64,000 nucleotides of DNA, from NCBI RefSeq assembly GCF_965363235.1, contig NC_134850.1, positions 30,034,102 to 30,098,101 of the forward strand, read 5' to 3'. Below the pieces are notes generated by a model, which was not told the origin of the DNA, made no database searches, and saw nothing but the letters and a program-made list of their open reading frames with translations. Position 1 is the first letter of the stretch. Every line of letters starts with the position of its first letter. The position numbers were made by a program, and so were the translations under genes. Of the stretch, positions 1 to 12,500 are shown in pieces. Source of the DNA: Mytilus galloprovincialis. Lineage: Eukaryota > Mollusca > Bivalvia > Mytilida > Mytilidae.

Positions 1-242
1 AGATTACACTAAAATATGTCTAGAAAAACCCCGGAACAGCACCGGTTTGTGATATTCAGAGTGTCATATTAAAAAAAATATATAGAATGATATAAACTTT
101 TATATCCTCACATGCCTTATCAGCATTTTTTTATATAGACATTTAAATTTGACCTGTGACATATTTTTCTCATCTCTCAAAATAAGCAGATATTGGTTTT
201 TTTTTCCTCAAAATCTATCATATAACTAATATCTATTTTTTT

Positions 243-248
243 AAACTG

Positions 249-281
<33 letters not shown>

Positions 282-363
282 GTTTTGTTTTGTTTTGGTT
301 TGTTTTTTTTTGGGGGGGGGGGGTGTGTTGTGTTGTGTTGTGTTGTGTGACTATTATTCAGAC

Positions 364-457
<94 letters not shown>
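243..457. repeat. Simple repeats: TTTTG tract, poly-G, TGTGT tract, long (AT)n
   Basis: A (TTTTG)n tract at about 249-311 is followed by an 11-base G run, a TGTGT tract, and about 44 AT dinucleotides at 369-457. Reading frames through it give only YIYIYI and are not genes. Confidence 0.95.
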
Positions 458-460
<3 letters not shown>

Positions 461-652
461 AAAGTCACAGACTAAAATAATAGTGCCCGGATACTTGTCT
501 CCATTTTGTTTGTTTTATTTTTCAGGGAACCATGAGACTACAATACAGATTGTGTAATAGTTGTATTAGTAAATATGGTGTAGTTAAGTAATCTTTTGTT
601 TCTCATAATTTTTAATTGTTTCCATAATGTTTTGTCTTTCTGTTGCCGTTTA

Positions 653-716
653 AAGCTTATTATATGGAATGGCTTTTGCTCATTGTTGAGCAAAAGCCAT
701 TCCATATAATAAGCTT
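653..716. repeat. Perfect 30-bp inverted repeat, 4-base loop
   Basis: Arms 653-682 and 687-716 are exact reverse complements around the loop TTGT. The inner part (TTTGCTCATTGTTGAG) resembles a motif of the dispersed family-A repeat. Confidence 0.95.
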
Positions 717-1044
717 ATTATTTAAATCATGGCCGCCTCTGATTTTGCTGTCTTGTTAACATCTACATTTGAAATTCGGTTGAAATAAAAGAAATAACAT
801 AAATAGTTCTCTATACACATTATGGATATCAATATTGTCGAATGAAATAAATTGACATTTGATGGAGGGAGCGTAGCTATATATGCTCTAATTTCTTATT
901 CACCTGAACAAAGCTCATTTGATTCAAGAAAAAAAATTAATAACAATGTTTAAATAAGGCAGTGGCTATTTTGTTGGCACAAGTTACGCGGAAGCCTATT
1001 AGGCCAGTTAAAATCGATTGTGTTTACAGATATGCAATTCAAAC

Positions 1045-1330
1045 CTGATGTTCAGTGGTTGTCGTTTGTTAATGTGCATGTTCATATTAAGTGTTTCTCG
1101 TTTCTCGATTTTCATATAAATTAGACCTTGGGTTTACCTGTTTGAATGATTTTTTACACTAGGTAATTGTTTGGGACCCTTTGTAGCTTGCTGTTCGGTG
1201 TGAGCCAATGTTCTGTGTTGAAAGCCGTATTTTGACCAATAAAGGTTTACTTTTACAAATTGTGACTTGGATGGAGACGGATGTCTCATTGGCACTCATG
1301 CACATCTTCTTATATCTATATAGTTTTGAA
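1045..1330 (+). repeat. Dispersed repeat, family A
   Basis: Carries the diagnostic order GGTTGTCGTTTGT, GAATGATTTTTTACACTAG, GTTGAAAGCCGTATTTTGACC and GTCTCATTGGCACTCAT. Related stretches lie at 1545-2075, 10065-10290, 14360-14640, 17780-18270, 33180-33400 and 53265-53360. Confidence 0.7.
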
Positions 1331-1453
1331 AACGGGGAATATTGTGGATCTCATGTGGCCGGCACCCATCTAATTCTCTCCCAGAATGTGGGGATACGAC
1401 TCTTGGTATTCACTGTACTCGAACTTATCTAATATCCTCTGTACTTGTTCCAA

Positions 1454-1532
1454 TCTAATTAAAATATTGATCTCTGATTACGTTATACTACAAATGAGTC
1501 TAACGTAATCAGAGATCAATATTTTAATTAGA
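1454..1532. repeat. Perfect 32-bp inverted repeat, 15-base loop
   Basis: Arms 1454-1485 and 1501-1532 are exact reverse complements (TCTAATTAAAATATTGATCT...). It is distinct in sequence from the hairpin at 653. Confidence 0.95.
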
Positions 1533-1544
1533 CTTTGTGGTTGT

Positions 1545-2075
1545 CGTTTGTTTGCTGTGTTACTTTGTTTATTATTTTGTACATAATTTAGGTTGTTAGT
1601 TTTCTCGTTTGAATTTGTTTTACACTAGTTTTCATTTCGGGGCCTTTTATATCCAACTACGCTGTATTGGATACGCTCATTGTTGAAGGCTGTACGATTG
1701 TGTTTATCTATTTGAATATTGGAGTTGAAGCGGTGGCAAATCCTCGGGTTTTACCATATATAAGTACACAAACTTAAAACTCAATTTAATTTTTGTTAAA
1801 TCATTAAAATTAAATTTGAGATTGTTTTTTCAAATCTCCTTATCATATTAGACATGTGTTATAAAAATCTTTGTGATATCTTTTACCGTTTGGTTTAAAA
1901 TTGGAATTAAAAATTGTATTTTCCCATAGAGTTTGAGGTAAAATCCCGAGAATTTCACCTCCTACAAATTAAAAGTGCCAGGATGTTCGAAAATATGTAT
2001 AGTTATTAATTTCTGAGTCATTTTGGTCTCTTTCGGAGAGTTGTCTCGTTTTCAATCATACAATATCTCCTTTTT
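1545..2075 (+). repeat. Degenerate family-A repeat copy
   Basis: Contains GGCCTTTTATATCCAACTA, CGCTCATTGTTGAAGGCTGT, TTAATTTCTGAGTCATTTTG and GAGAGTTGTCTCGTT in the same order as the other copies, with an unrelated stretch between about 1720 and 2000. Confidence 0.6.
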
Positions 2076-2144
2076 TATAAATAATATACGGAAACTAAAA
2101 CTTGAAATAAACAAAACCTCCATAGGCATAATAAAATAAAACAC

Positions 2145-2273
2145 AGTGGCGGATCCAGAACTTTTCCCAGGGGGGGGCGCACTGACTGATCTAAGGGGGG
2201 CCCGCTCCAGTCTAGCTTCAATGATTTCCTATATAATCAACCAGCCCCCCCCCCCCCCCCCTGGATCCGCCTA
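2145..2273 (+). mobile_element. Short MITE-like element K, copy 1
   Basis: About 130 bp, bounded by AGTGGCGGATCCAGAA and CTGGATCCGCC. The inner part has G runs, GCTCCAGTCTAGCTTCAATG and ATATAATCAACCA. Other copies lie at 12533-12664, 14874-15029, 27481-27616 and 45664-45811. Confidence 0.8.
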
Positions 2274-3527
2274 TGAAACAAAACAAAAAACGAAGTTGAT
2301 CAAACAACGAAAATAGGTTTCTATTATACAGTAAATCATACAGCTATTCAAGTAGTGTACTTAAACATCTCATGAATACAATAAAAAGAAAGCTTGTGAC
2401 AGAGAAAATTTATGCCGTTTACAAAACTCGAAATCGACTTATTTCATCTCAGACAAGCAATACCGATTAGTACCTTCAATATAACATAAGTTTGTACATC
2501 AATTTCGTTTCCTAAAATACTCTTCAATTTTTTTCTTCTCTATTTTAGATAGCCAGTATATGGAATACTTAACCAAACATGGTAGTCTGTTCTGTAGCAC
2601 AGACGTGCATGCTTTCACATATAAAGCACAATCCATTATGTAATTTATGCTTTCATGGGTGAAAAGATCTGCTTGGTGTATTTAGTATGCATACAAAATC
2701 GCGAGAAAAGAGAATGCAGAGACATATGTCTCTGGAAAATGATATAGATAGATATATAAAAAAAAAACTAATAGAAGTTCAAAAGGCATAAAACACACAG
2801 GCACTTGTATCAGACTTTAAAGGGACATAACTGATGAAAGGTAATCAAAGTGCTTATAAGCATCGAAGGGTAAATGCATAAAGATTGTTTTTTATGGAAC
2901 AGTGTAGTTGATTTAATTACAATTATGGACAAAGGAAGATAACTCCAATTTAAAAAAAATACGTTCAACAATTCCATCATTACAGATCATTAGATTCCTG
3001 CATTTTTTTCATTTATAAAGGGACATAGCTCTGACACCGTAAAATAAAGCGAGGTAACCAAAACAACATTTGGTTGAGTAAGAGAACGGAAACTACAAGT
3101 TCTGCATTTTTTTTTCTTCAATTTAACGTCAAAGCATGAAAATACATTGCACCTTCCGAGTTGTTTATGACGGGCCCGGAACTTTAAATGTTCTTTTAGT
3201 AATATCAATTTATAATAATATAGCCGAAACCCAGCTGTCAAAGATACTTTTAGGTAAATAATTTTGCATAGATAACCCAAAAAAAATTGTTTGAACGAAA
3301 CATTAATCAATTGAAAAATAATGCCTCAAATTACTATTATCTCACATAGTAAACATATTTGTCGCATTATTTAAAAAAAATTTTAAAATAATAAACTGGA
3401 TTTTGGGTGAATAGTTATACCATTATTGACTGGTTTATTTACATTTTATTCCTACTATTTTTGCCTTCACCAATGTTATCGTAACAGATAGTCAGCTGAG
3501 AAACTCAAACATGAAAGGGAAATTACG
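2274..3527. other. Upstream region of PLEKHM2
   Basis: AT-rich DNA with no coding signal or recognised repeat. The PLEKHM2 promoter and 5' UTR should lie near its right end, but I see no distinct TATA or initiator element that I could defend. Confidence 0.5.
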
Positions 3528-6500
3528 ATGTCAATAACAGTCAATCGTTCTAGCTTTAAAGACAGAATTGTTGAAAATGTAGCGAAGGCTATAAAAGCGG
3601 TTAGAGAAATACACTTTAAATAGATATATCATATTTGTATCATTTGCTCCAAGAAGGCCAAAATTATAGACAACTTTCATATTTTCTGTATTTCCCTATG
3701 CATATATGGCCCTTACAAATTTTATCTTGGTTGCATTTTCTTGATGACAATGTTTATGTTATTACATCACAGAACAAGTTGGTTGATCAATTATGTTATC
3801 TTGCCATTTTGACCTTGCAGGGTTCTCATTAAGCAGGTTGGGAACAAACCCTCTATATGGTGATTATACCTGTATAGAAGGATAATCCTTCTATAGAGGG
3901 GTATTTTTGTTTAGACTGGAATTAAATCAAAATAGGGCAGAATGGCATTTTCTACTTATTATGGCAGTAACCTGCAACAGTTGATGCACCAATTTGTGTA
4001 CTTAATTTAATATACACATGCCCAGTTTGCTGCTTATCTGACTAAATATACAATCTATTGTTCACCATGATTGAAAGCTGTGATGATCAGGTAAATTCTA
4101 CTCACTTATGCCTCACTGAACAGAATTTCTATTGTTAGATTTAACATGCAATTTAAAGGTCAACTATTCCTTTTGTTGTTGATCAGGTGTTCAAATAGGT
4201 ATACAATAGATTGCAAGTTTTGTCACTTTAGCAGAAAACTGGTCATCCCAATTTTTAGTAAAGTGCATATCTTGATGCATATAATGCTAGAGATTATAGC
4301 CAATATAACTAGAAAATGCCATTCTGCCCTAATTTGCTTTAAATCTAGTGTAAACAAAAATACCCCTCTACAGAGGGATAATTTTATCCCTCTAAAGAAG
4401 GATTATCCCTCTATACAGGTATAATCACCATCCAGGGGGTTTGTTCCCAACCTGTTAAGCTGTACATGTTTCCTAGGCACAACATTTTCAGTCTGGATGT
4501 GCTATTTGGTATAAATCCATGTGACAGCATGATATGCCTGAGACCTGTCATCATCCAAATTAGCTCTCGTCTACATCACAAAAAAGGAACTCTGCTTACT
4601 TGATTTGGGGGGGGTGGGGGGGGGGGGTGTACCTGTAAAGTGTGAACTGAAATAGAAACAGACTTTTGTTTCATTCTGTTTCTATTTCATTTCCCACTTT
4701 ACAGGTATGCTTTCTTGGTAAAGATAAATCCCAAGAGTGAAAAAATAAAAATATGAAATAAATGTGACTTTTGCTAGTGGTACGAAACCAGACAATATGG
4801 AAATCTGTTTCAACAAGATTTGCCAATCGAACATCTGTCTTTCTGTCAAATTTTAACTTGTTAAGTTATATCATTATAAAAAGTGAAAGGTATAATAAAG
4901 CCTCATTTATGGCCTCTTGAATTTGAAAACTTTTATTTGTCATAATTTCTTTAATCACATATGTAAATTTTTCAGATTCAAGAGATTCAGATTTACCATA
5001 CATCAGATGAACCAGTGGTACTAACAAGCGATGACAGACCAGCAAGAAAACTGCTAGAACATCTTGATCATGTTTTCTTACATGGGTAATATAATTTTGA
5101 TTTAATGTACATGTTCATCCATTTTTCATCTGAAGCAACACAAACATGACAAATGGTATTTTTAATATTAAAGGGATGATTGGAAAAATAATTTCATAAT
5201 GTCAAATGAAGGTTTTGTCATAAGTTGCTAATCTACTCTACATGGCCATATGCCATACTTCAGCAGGGTAGTTCCAGTAACACCTGCCTAGTGTACCAAT
5301 TTTAAAACACTAAACTCTTTAAGACAAATTCAAGATATAGTTATATTATTAGAAACACTGACAAAAATTCTTGGACAAGAACGTAAATTGATGAGATTAA
5401 CCTAGTTTTGTGAGTTTTAAACCATTTTCTTTTTCTTTTTTTAGGTTAAGACACATCACAAATGGATATTTGAAAATTGTATCAGAATTTAGTACTAAAA
5501 GTACAGTGAAAGATATTAAAAGATTGACCAATGTATCCACGGATTTAGGAAGAGGTAGATATAATATAAACAGTATTTAGTTACCATAGTTATTGAAATT
5601 TTATTGGAAATGTTTCCAACTACATGTATTGCAGTTCATTCAAAATTCTGACCAACATGACCAAATAGCACTTTACTTCTTCAAATCAAATCTTTCAACT
5701 GGTCAGAAATGTTAGTTTAGTTTAAACATATTTATTTATAGTGGATTGGGAAACAAGTTTTGCAACTTATATTAATCACTTTGCGGGTGCGAGTGCTGCC
5801 TTGTAGCGACATTAGCCTACTCTTTTTCGAAATCTACGAGGGTGTCTTTAACGTGCAAGAGATATGGCTCTCTCTCAACACGGGTCAACCATTTATTGTT
5901 CCCTTCCAACGGACTATCATCGTTTCCTCAAGACCATACTCGCAGATGGTGTCAAGGGAGAGCTGAAAATTGAGTTCCTGAAATTTTCATCCCAAACGGG
6001 AATTGAAATGTTAACCAACTTGCTGAAGAAAAGTCACAGTCACATCATTAATGTGTGAAGTGATAATTTATCAGGGAAAGAATCCCACTGAATTTGAGTT
6101 TTACATTTCAGAGGTCAAGGTTGCTTTTTCCTGAAACAGTTTTCCTAAAGTTGGTTTTGGCTGTATCTCACTATAAATTAATCATAAACTGAAAGGACAT
6201 GTTTACTTGTCCCTCCAATAATAAAGGTATTTTGAATTCTTAAAATAAAAATATTTTATCTTCATAATCTTTCAATAAATTTGCAGTTTGGCAATGCAGC
6301 TTTGTCTTATATTGCAGGTAGAGCATGGCTGTCCATAGCATTGAATGAAGGTCTCATGGAAAGCTATTTCAGATGCTTTGAAGGGAATATAAAACTGGTA
6401 AAGAGATCCTATGTAAGAGATGCCTTAGTTTTAGATCAACAGGTAAGGCAAATTGTATGGGGGCATTATAATATATAATCATGGAGAAATATACAATTTA

Positions 6501-9500
6501 AAAGAATTTGAAGGAAATAACAATATTTTCCAAATATAAATGCATTTAAAAAGTAAAATAACAAAAGAAACAAACTTTGAGGAAAATTCCAAATCGAAAA
6601 TCTGTAAGCAAATGGCAAACATCAAAAGCAAACATCAAACAAATGGATAATATATAATTATGGGTCGTAGAAAAGGTGAATATCCAAAATTGTCAATACA
6701 AGAAGGTTATTTTACTTTGGGCTGAGCCCTCATTGAATTAACCTACTTGTGTTGATAATTTTGGATATTCCCCTTTTCTACGAGCCATAATAACAACTGT
6801 TAAACCCTATTCTGGCTGGTAAGATAACATTTTAGTTACCTACATCTGTTTTATGATTCCCCACCAAATCTTCTTTGAATATCATTTATTGCTTTTTTAC
6901 GAAATTTTCCTTTGTTCTTACTGACTTATAATTTCCAATCTCAGCACAGTAGAGTGATATGAAAAGTTATCGCTAGAAACTAAGGGCACAAGTGCCGTAA
7001 CATCGTCATAGGTAAAATAGAGATAAACAGATTATCATTGGTCATCTCAACTTGATAGCTTTTCTCACTTAAGCCATTCTCAAGCGAGAAAATAAATCTG
7101 GTTGAGATGATTAAAGATAGCTATAAATATTATGCCTGCATTTATTTATGTACTCATAAGAGAACAGATTCTACCTTTTTACCCTACAGATAAGATTACC
7201 TTTATAACTTCAACTATCTTCAGTTAAAAACATTTTTCATAAGAATTTTTTGTTAGAATCGATAATGTGTAATTATAGATGATTATTGATCATCTCAACC
7301 AAATTGATTTTCTTGCTTGAGCCAGTACTGTGAACGTGAGAAAAGCAATCTAGTTGAGATAACCAGTGATAATCTGTTTATTGCTATTTTACCTATGATG
7401 ACGTTGTTAGTTTCATTGACAACAGGCATGTGCACCCTTAGTTTCTAGCGATGATAGTTCATTTCACTCTGCTGTGCTGAGAAAGGAAATTATCAGTCAG
7501 TAAGATCAAAGCAATAATTATTTTCTGTGTTACTGATGACAGCTGTTCATAAAATGATGAAAAAAAAACTTTTTCATTTGAAATTTAAAGAAAAAGTTCA
7601 TTCTTAGCAAATATTACTGATACTTACCTTTTAAAAAAGTGACAGTCATCTTCTCATCAACTCATCATGCTCATTGTATAAAATGTTTCAGGCCAAAACA
7701 TTGAAGAAAAACAATCAAATAATGAAATTATAAAGTTTTTCATCACATCTTATTTTGGTTTACCAGTTAGTTTTCTGCTTTCCTTAGCGTGAAGTTGTAT
7801 TTAAAGAGGAACTAGCTACGAGATATATAAAAAATCTTAAGTATGATTTTTTTTTTTGTTCAATCATTAATGAAAGTGAAATAATAACTTGCTTTTATCA
7901 GCTAAAATGGTTCAATTTTGTCAAATAAAGCCAATAAACATTGATAAGGAATTATTCACTTGGAAGTGAAAAACTCGACCTCATTAAATCCGTATTCATG
8001 TGAACTCCAATTTAAACCCATATAAAGAGATAGAATATGCATGCATTGCCTGTGTATGGTTATTTAAAGGAAAAGAATGTCAACATTGAAAGTGAAACAT
8101 AGGTAATAATTTGATTGACTAATTCGATCCACAAAAAATCTTTCTTATAAAGGTAAAAACGACGATAAACATAAATTTATAATTTATAAAACAAAATTTA
8201 ACAGACCTATAAAAATGTAATTGCACGAGCTGCTTAATCTATTTATATCTCTGTTTATGTTTACATAGCTTATATATGGTCATAGAAGGTCAACACGAAA
8301 GTTAATTAGATGGCGTCTTGGCTAAAATTCTTAAAACGAAGCTACATCTTGTTGAGACCATGTCCTGTAAATTGTTTATTTTATACTTTTGATAGTTTGG
8401 AAAAATATTTTACATTGTTATGAACAATACATTAGAATTTGAGACAAATTGTGAGCATGAATTTGGCAGCTAGTGTCCCTTTAACAGGAATAATGCTAAT
8501 TTGGTAGCTAGTGCCCCTTTAACAGGAATAATGCTAACTATTTAAATTTTTTATATTTCAGAGACTAAATGTACTGATAACACTTATATCTGGTATTGAA
8601 TTGGTTGTCTTCCAGTTAGATTATGTAAGTTAATAACTGATTTTTGATATAAATTCTATGTTTAGTTGTTTAAGGAATGACTAATATTTTTTCTGTCTAT
8701 GAAGAAATAGCATAAAAAATCTAGTACACATTGTACCCATGTTATTTCATAGTATGCATCATATTCTTTATGTAATTTCAAATAGACAGAAAGAACATTA
8801 CTGTTATTCCTTATAATTTAATTCTAAGCTCCATTTTAAGCGATCATAAAAATCTGTTGATGACATCACAGTCACACCACAAAACTATGTCTATTAGCTG
8901 ATAGACAAAACACTGTCAGCCAATCAGAAGACCTGTAACATCCAAAATGAAATGATTTTAAAAAATTCCATTTTTTTGAGTCTTTTTCACTTTAGGGGTA
9001 ATTGTACATTCATTTATGTTTAGGGTTAGTTAAGGGTTAGTGTTAGGAGAAACGGGGTAAAATTTCATCTTGTATACACTTTTTTTGTAGAAACACTAAC
9101 TCTTGACTAAATAATAGTTTTTTTGTGTATGGAATCTTTGATAGTAATTAGATTATATTCTATAAGATTTATCTGGGTCAAATCAATAAAAAATTTAATA
9201 AAGATTGAAAGTGCAACTATGAAAAATATATTTACAATCCAACTTACCCTTTCACATCATTATTCCAAACTTTCAAAACCACATCTAAATTAATAATCCA
9301 AATTCCCGCAACACTTAAAAAAATATAGCATCCAAACACGAGGATTAGAAAAGTTGTGCGAGGTCACTGACCGCAACTCGTTTCTGATTAGGTAATAAAA
9401 GAATCCCCAAATTCATTCCAAATGAATGATCAGTTTCCGTAATAAAATATTGTGTAGATATTTTTTATTAATTATATATTTTTTGTGAAGTAACAAAGAC

Positions 9501-12500
9501 TATGTGTAACAACTATAATAATAGTTTGTAGTTTAATGTATTCAGATAATTAAACAAATGTATTTTTTTTAGGTAATTTTACTGAATATTCTCCCTGTGT
9601 ATTCAGTGGTAATTAAACAGGGAAACTTGTTGAAATGCTGTACACAAAGTTTAATTGTTAAACAGCAATATGTGCAATAAAGAATCAATTAGAGTGTTAA
9701 AAAAAATAATTCTATAAGATGATAAAATTTGAAATCATATTCAAGTACAATCAGAAATAAATAAAACCACAAAAAAAGAGGAGAAAATGAACTAAAAACA
9801 CAAAATATTTATACCACATTTTCTTTTTTATATAAAAACACAAAATATTTAGAAAGTCTTATTGCCTTATTGTACATGGTATATAATTATTCTTTAGGAT
9901 GTGCCATATCTTGACCTCGGAACAGCTCCACCTCAGAGCAGAAGTAGGGCAGAGTCAGAGGAGTCAGAAAGTGACAGGCTATCACTTTGCAGTATGGACA
10001 GTGTTGCTTCAAATGTCAGTAAAAATATGGTAGGTATTTTATATAAAAGATGTAATCAACTATAGGCAATAGTTCTGCATTCAACAATGAGCAAAACCCT
10101 TATCATTTAGTCAGCTATTAAAAGCTTTGACATCAAAATGTAAAATAATTCAAACGAAAAAATGACCTATATATATATAGAGATAATTTATGAAAAAAAA
10201 ATGAAAAAAAAAGTAGGATAACACTCTGACTTACAAATTCCTGACATGATTCAGATTCATGTAGAATGTGGCAGGGGTTAACATATTTGTAAAAGCTCAA
10301 GAAGTTATAGTTCGTCTACGATATCCGGCTGTGTATAGTACACAGTTATGTATATTACACACACCCTTTTCATCCCCCCCACAAATCTTGAAAAAAATAG
10401 TTATAAAAGAATTGAAAAAGTTTAGTTCACTATAAAAATTCTTTGGTAAGGACCTATTATTCCATGTATTCAATCTCCATTTAAGTCTTTTATGAGATGA
10501 AAAAAGCATATAGAAAATTGTTCAATAAAATTATTTTTTGTAATATTTTTTGTTAAATCAAATATTTGATGTATAGAATCATAGAAAGATAAAGACACTA
10601 ATTTGATGAATCAAATGACCTTTGATGTATTTTATTGGTAAGGTTGTCAATGTTAAATTTTATGATTAGGTCTGCATTTCAGTTAGTTTTTAGTACCAAC
10701 TTAGAAGAACTTTATTTGAATCTAAAATAACTGTAATATGGAAGTTTGCAGGCTAGAGGGGAGGGATACATTTATTTTTTTTCAAATTTACCAGCAAGTC
10801 ACTGTTATTTTGTTACAAATGTATGACTCTAATAAATTTTATTTATTAGATTATATCTCGAAACAGTCCTGTTATGGTTGATGATGATAATAGAAGTCAT
10901 AGCACACAGATGAATGGTTATCTAGGACAGATTGATGAAAATATTGAGACCAAGTTTGATAGATTGGACAGTGTAATAACAGAAGATATTGAACCTGAAG
11001 ACACCAGTATAGAGGTCATACATGTAAAACGAGGTAGTGGTAAGGCAAAAAAACCAAAAGGTAAAAAGAACAAGAAGGAACCAGTAATAGGTACAGTAGG
11101 CGCAGATGAACAAAGTCCTAAAAATTCAAATGTTAAAAGACCTAATGAGTTAACGTTAGATTTGACAGCAGGGGAGGTTCAGGAACAGTACGAACACATA
11201 GAAAATTTAGAGAAGGATGTAAAACCCTTCTACAAGTTAGCCCATAGTGTGAAAGAAGATGAATTAGTAACACCTGATGAAACAATACATTTAAAGTCAG
11301 ATAGTTTAGTTAATGAAAATCCTCCATCTTGTTTGCCAGATGAAGAAAAGACAGATTTCTATGATAAATCATTAGATGTTTCAGAAAAATCTGTGAGTGA
11401 CGATGGTGACAATTTTATTGAAGACGATTATGTTCAGGAATGTACAAATCCAATTAAACCTTGTGATAATGATCAATTTGCAGAAAAAGTGATTAAAAAA
11501 TTCCAAAATAAACATAATGTTACTCTTTCAAGAAATGGAGATTTCTATAACAGTGGTAGTACATTTGTAAATGAAGCAGACAGCGTTAAGAATGATGTCG
11601 ATGAACTTGATAATAATACTCATAAAAGTGCAATATTTGAACATCCTGGAAATGGGGATGTTCACACTACATTGAAAGAACATTTAGTCCCACAAAATCA
11701 AGATATTAAACCAATCGATAACCATGAAAATGATAATTCAGTTCACAAAAATGAAGGGCAGCCAACCAAAGAGAAAAAAGACCTTTCAACCAATGAGAAG
11801 TCTTCTACTACCCAGATGCAGGACTGGGTTGATAATATGATTAATAACCAATCAGGTATTCAGTTAAGTCATCACATGTATGAAGAAGAACCGGAAGATA
11901 CAAATCTAAATGAAAGCATGAACAAGAGTGAAAGTTTAAGTGAAGGAGAACTTAAGTAAGTTACTGTAAACCAATTTATTTTTCGCAGAATCTTTATTTT
12001 GTGTTAAGCCTTTTCTATCCCAATTCGCACCAATTTACTTGTTGAAGTTAAACAAGGAAAGATCAAGGTTTTAAACTTTGTGAGGATTTACATTGTATAT
12101 TTTTGTTATTATTTGTCTCCCGAAAGTCGCGAAATAAAACGCTCATGTAAAATAGTTGGTTTGTAGTATTTGTTGAAAGTATCAATCATGCAGAATTGGA
12201 TATCATATGAGAAAAAAAGTATGATATAATTGCCATGTGAACAAAATATGTTTCTGAACTGCTTTCATCAGGCCGGCGAGGTATGCTCTTCAAGATGAAA
12301 AAGTGTAAGAAATTATAAATATGAAACCTTTTTGGATATATTCCTGAAAGACCCATGCAAATAATGTTAATGTTAAATTTAGCTCTGGATTGTGGTGTAC
12401 AGCCATATCAGAATAGATGTATAAATCTGGGAAGTTAACAAGACAAAAAGTTAATTATAAAACAAAAAAATAATGCATTTATCTCTTATATTTTCTGCAA

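Noticed and set aside
248..480. Open frames rich in Phe/Tyr-Ile repeats
   Set aside because: They are translations of the TTTTG and AT microsatellites.
2990..3310. 106-codon minus-strand open frame
   Set aside because: No recognisable domain, unremarkable AT-rich codon content and no splice partners; best explained by chance.
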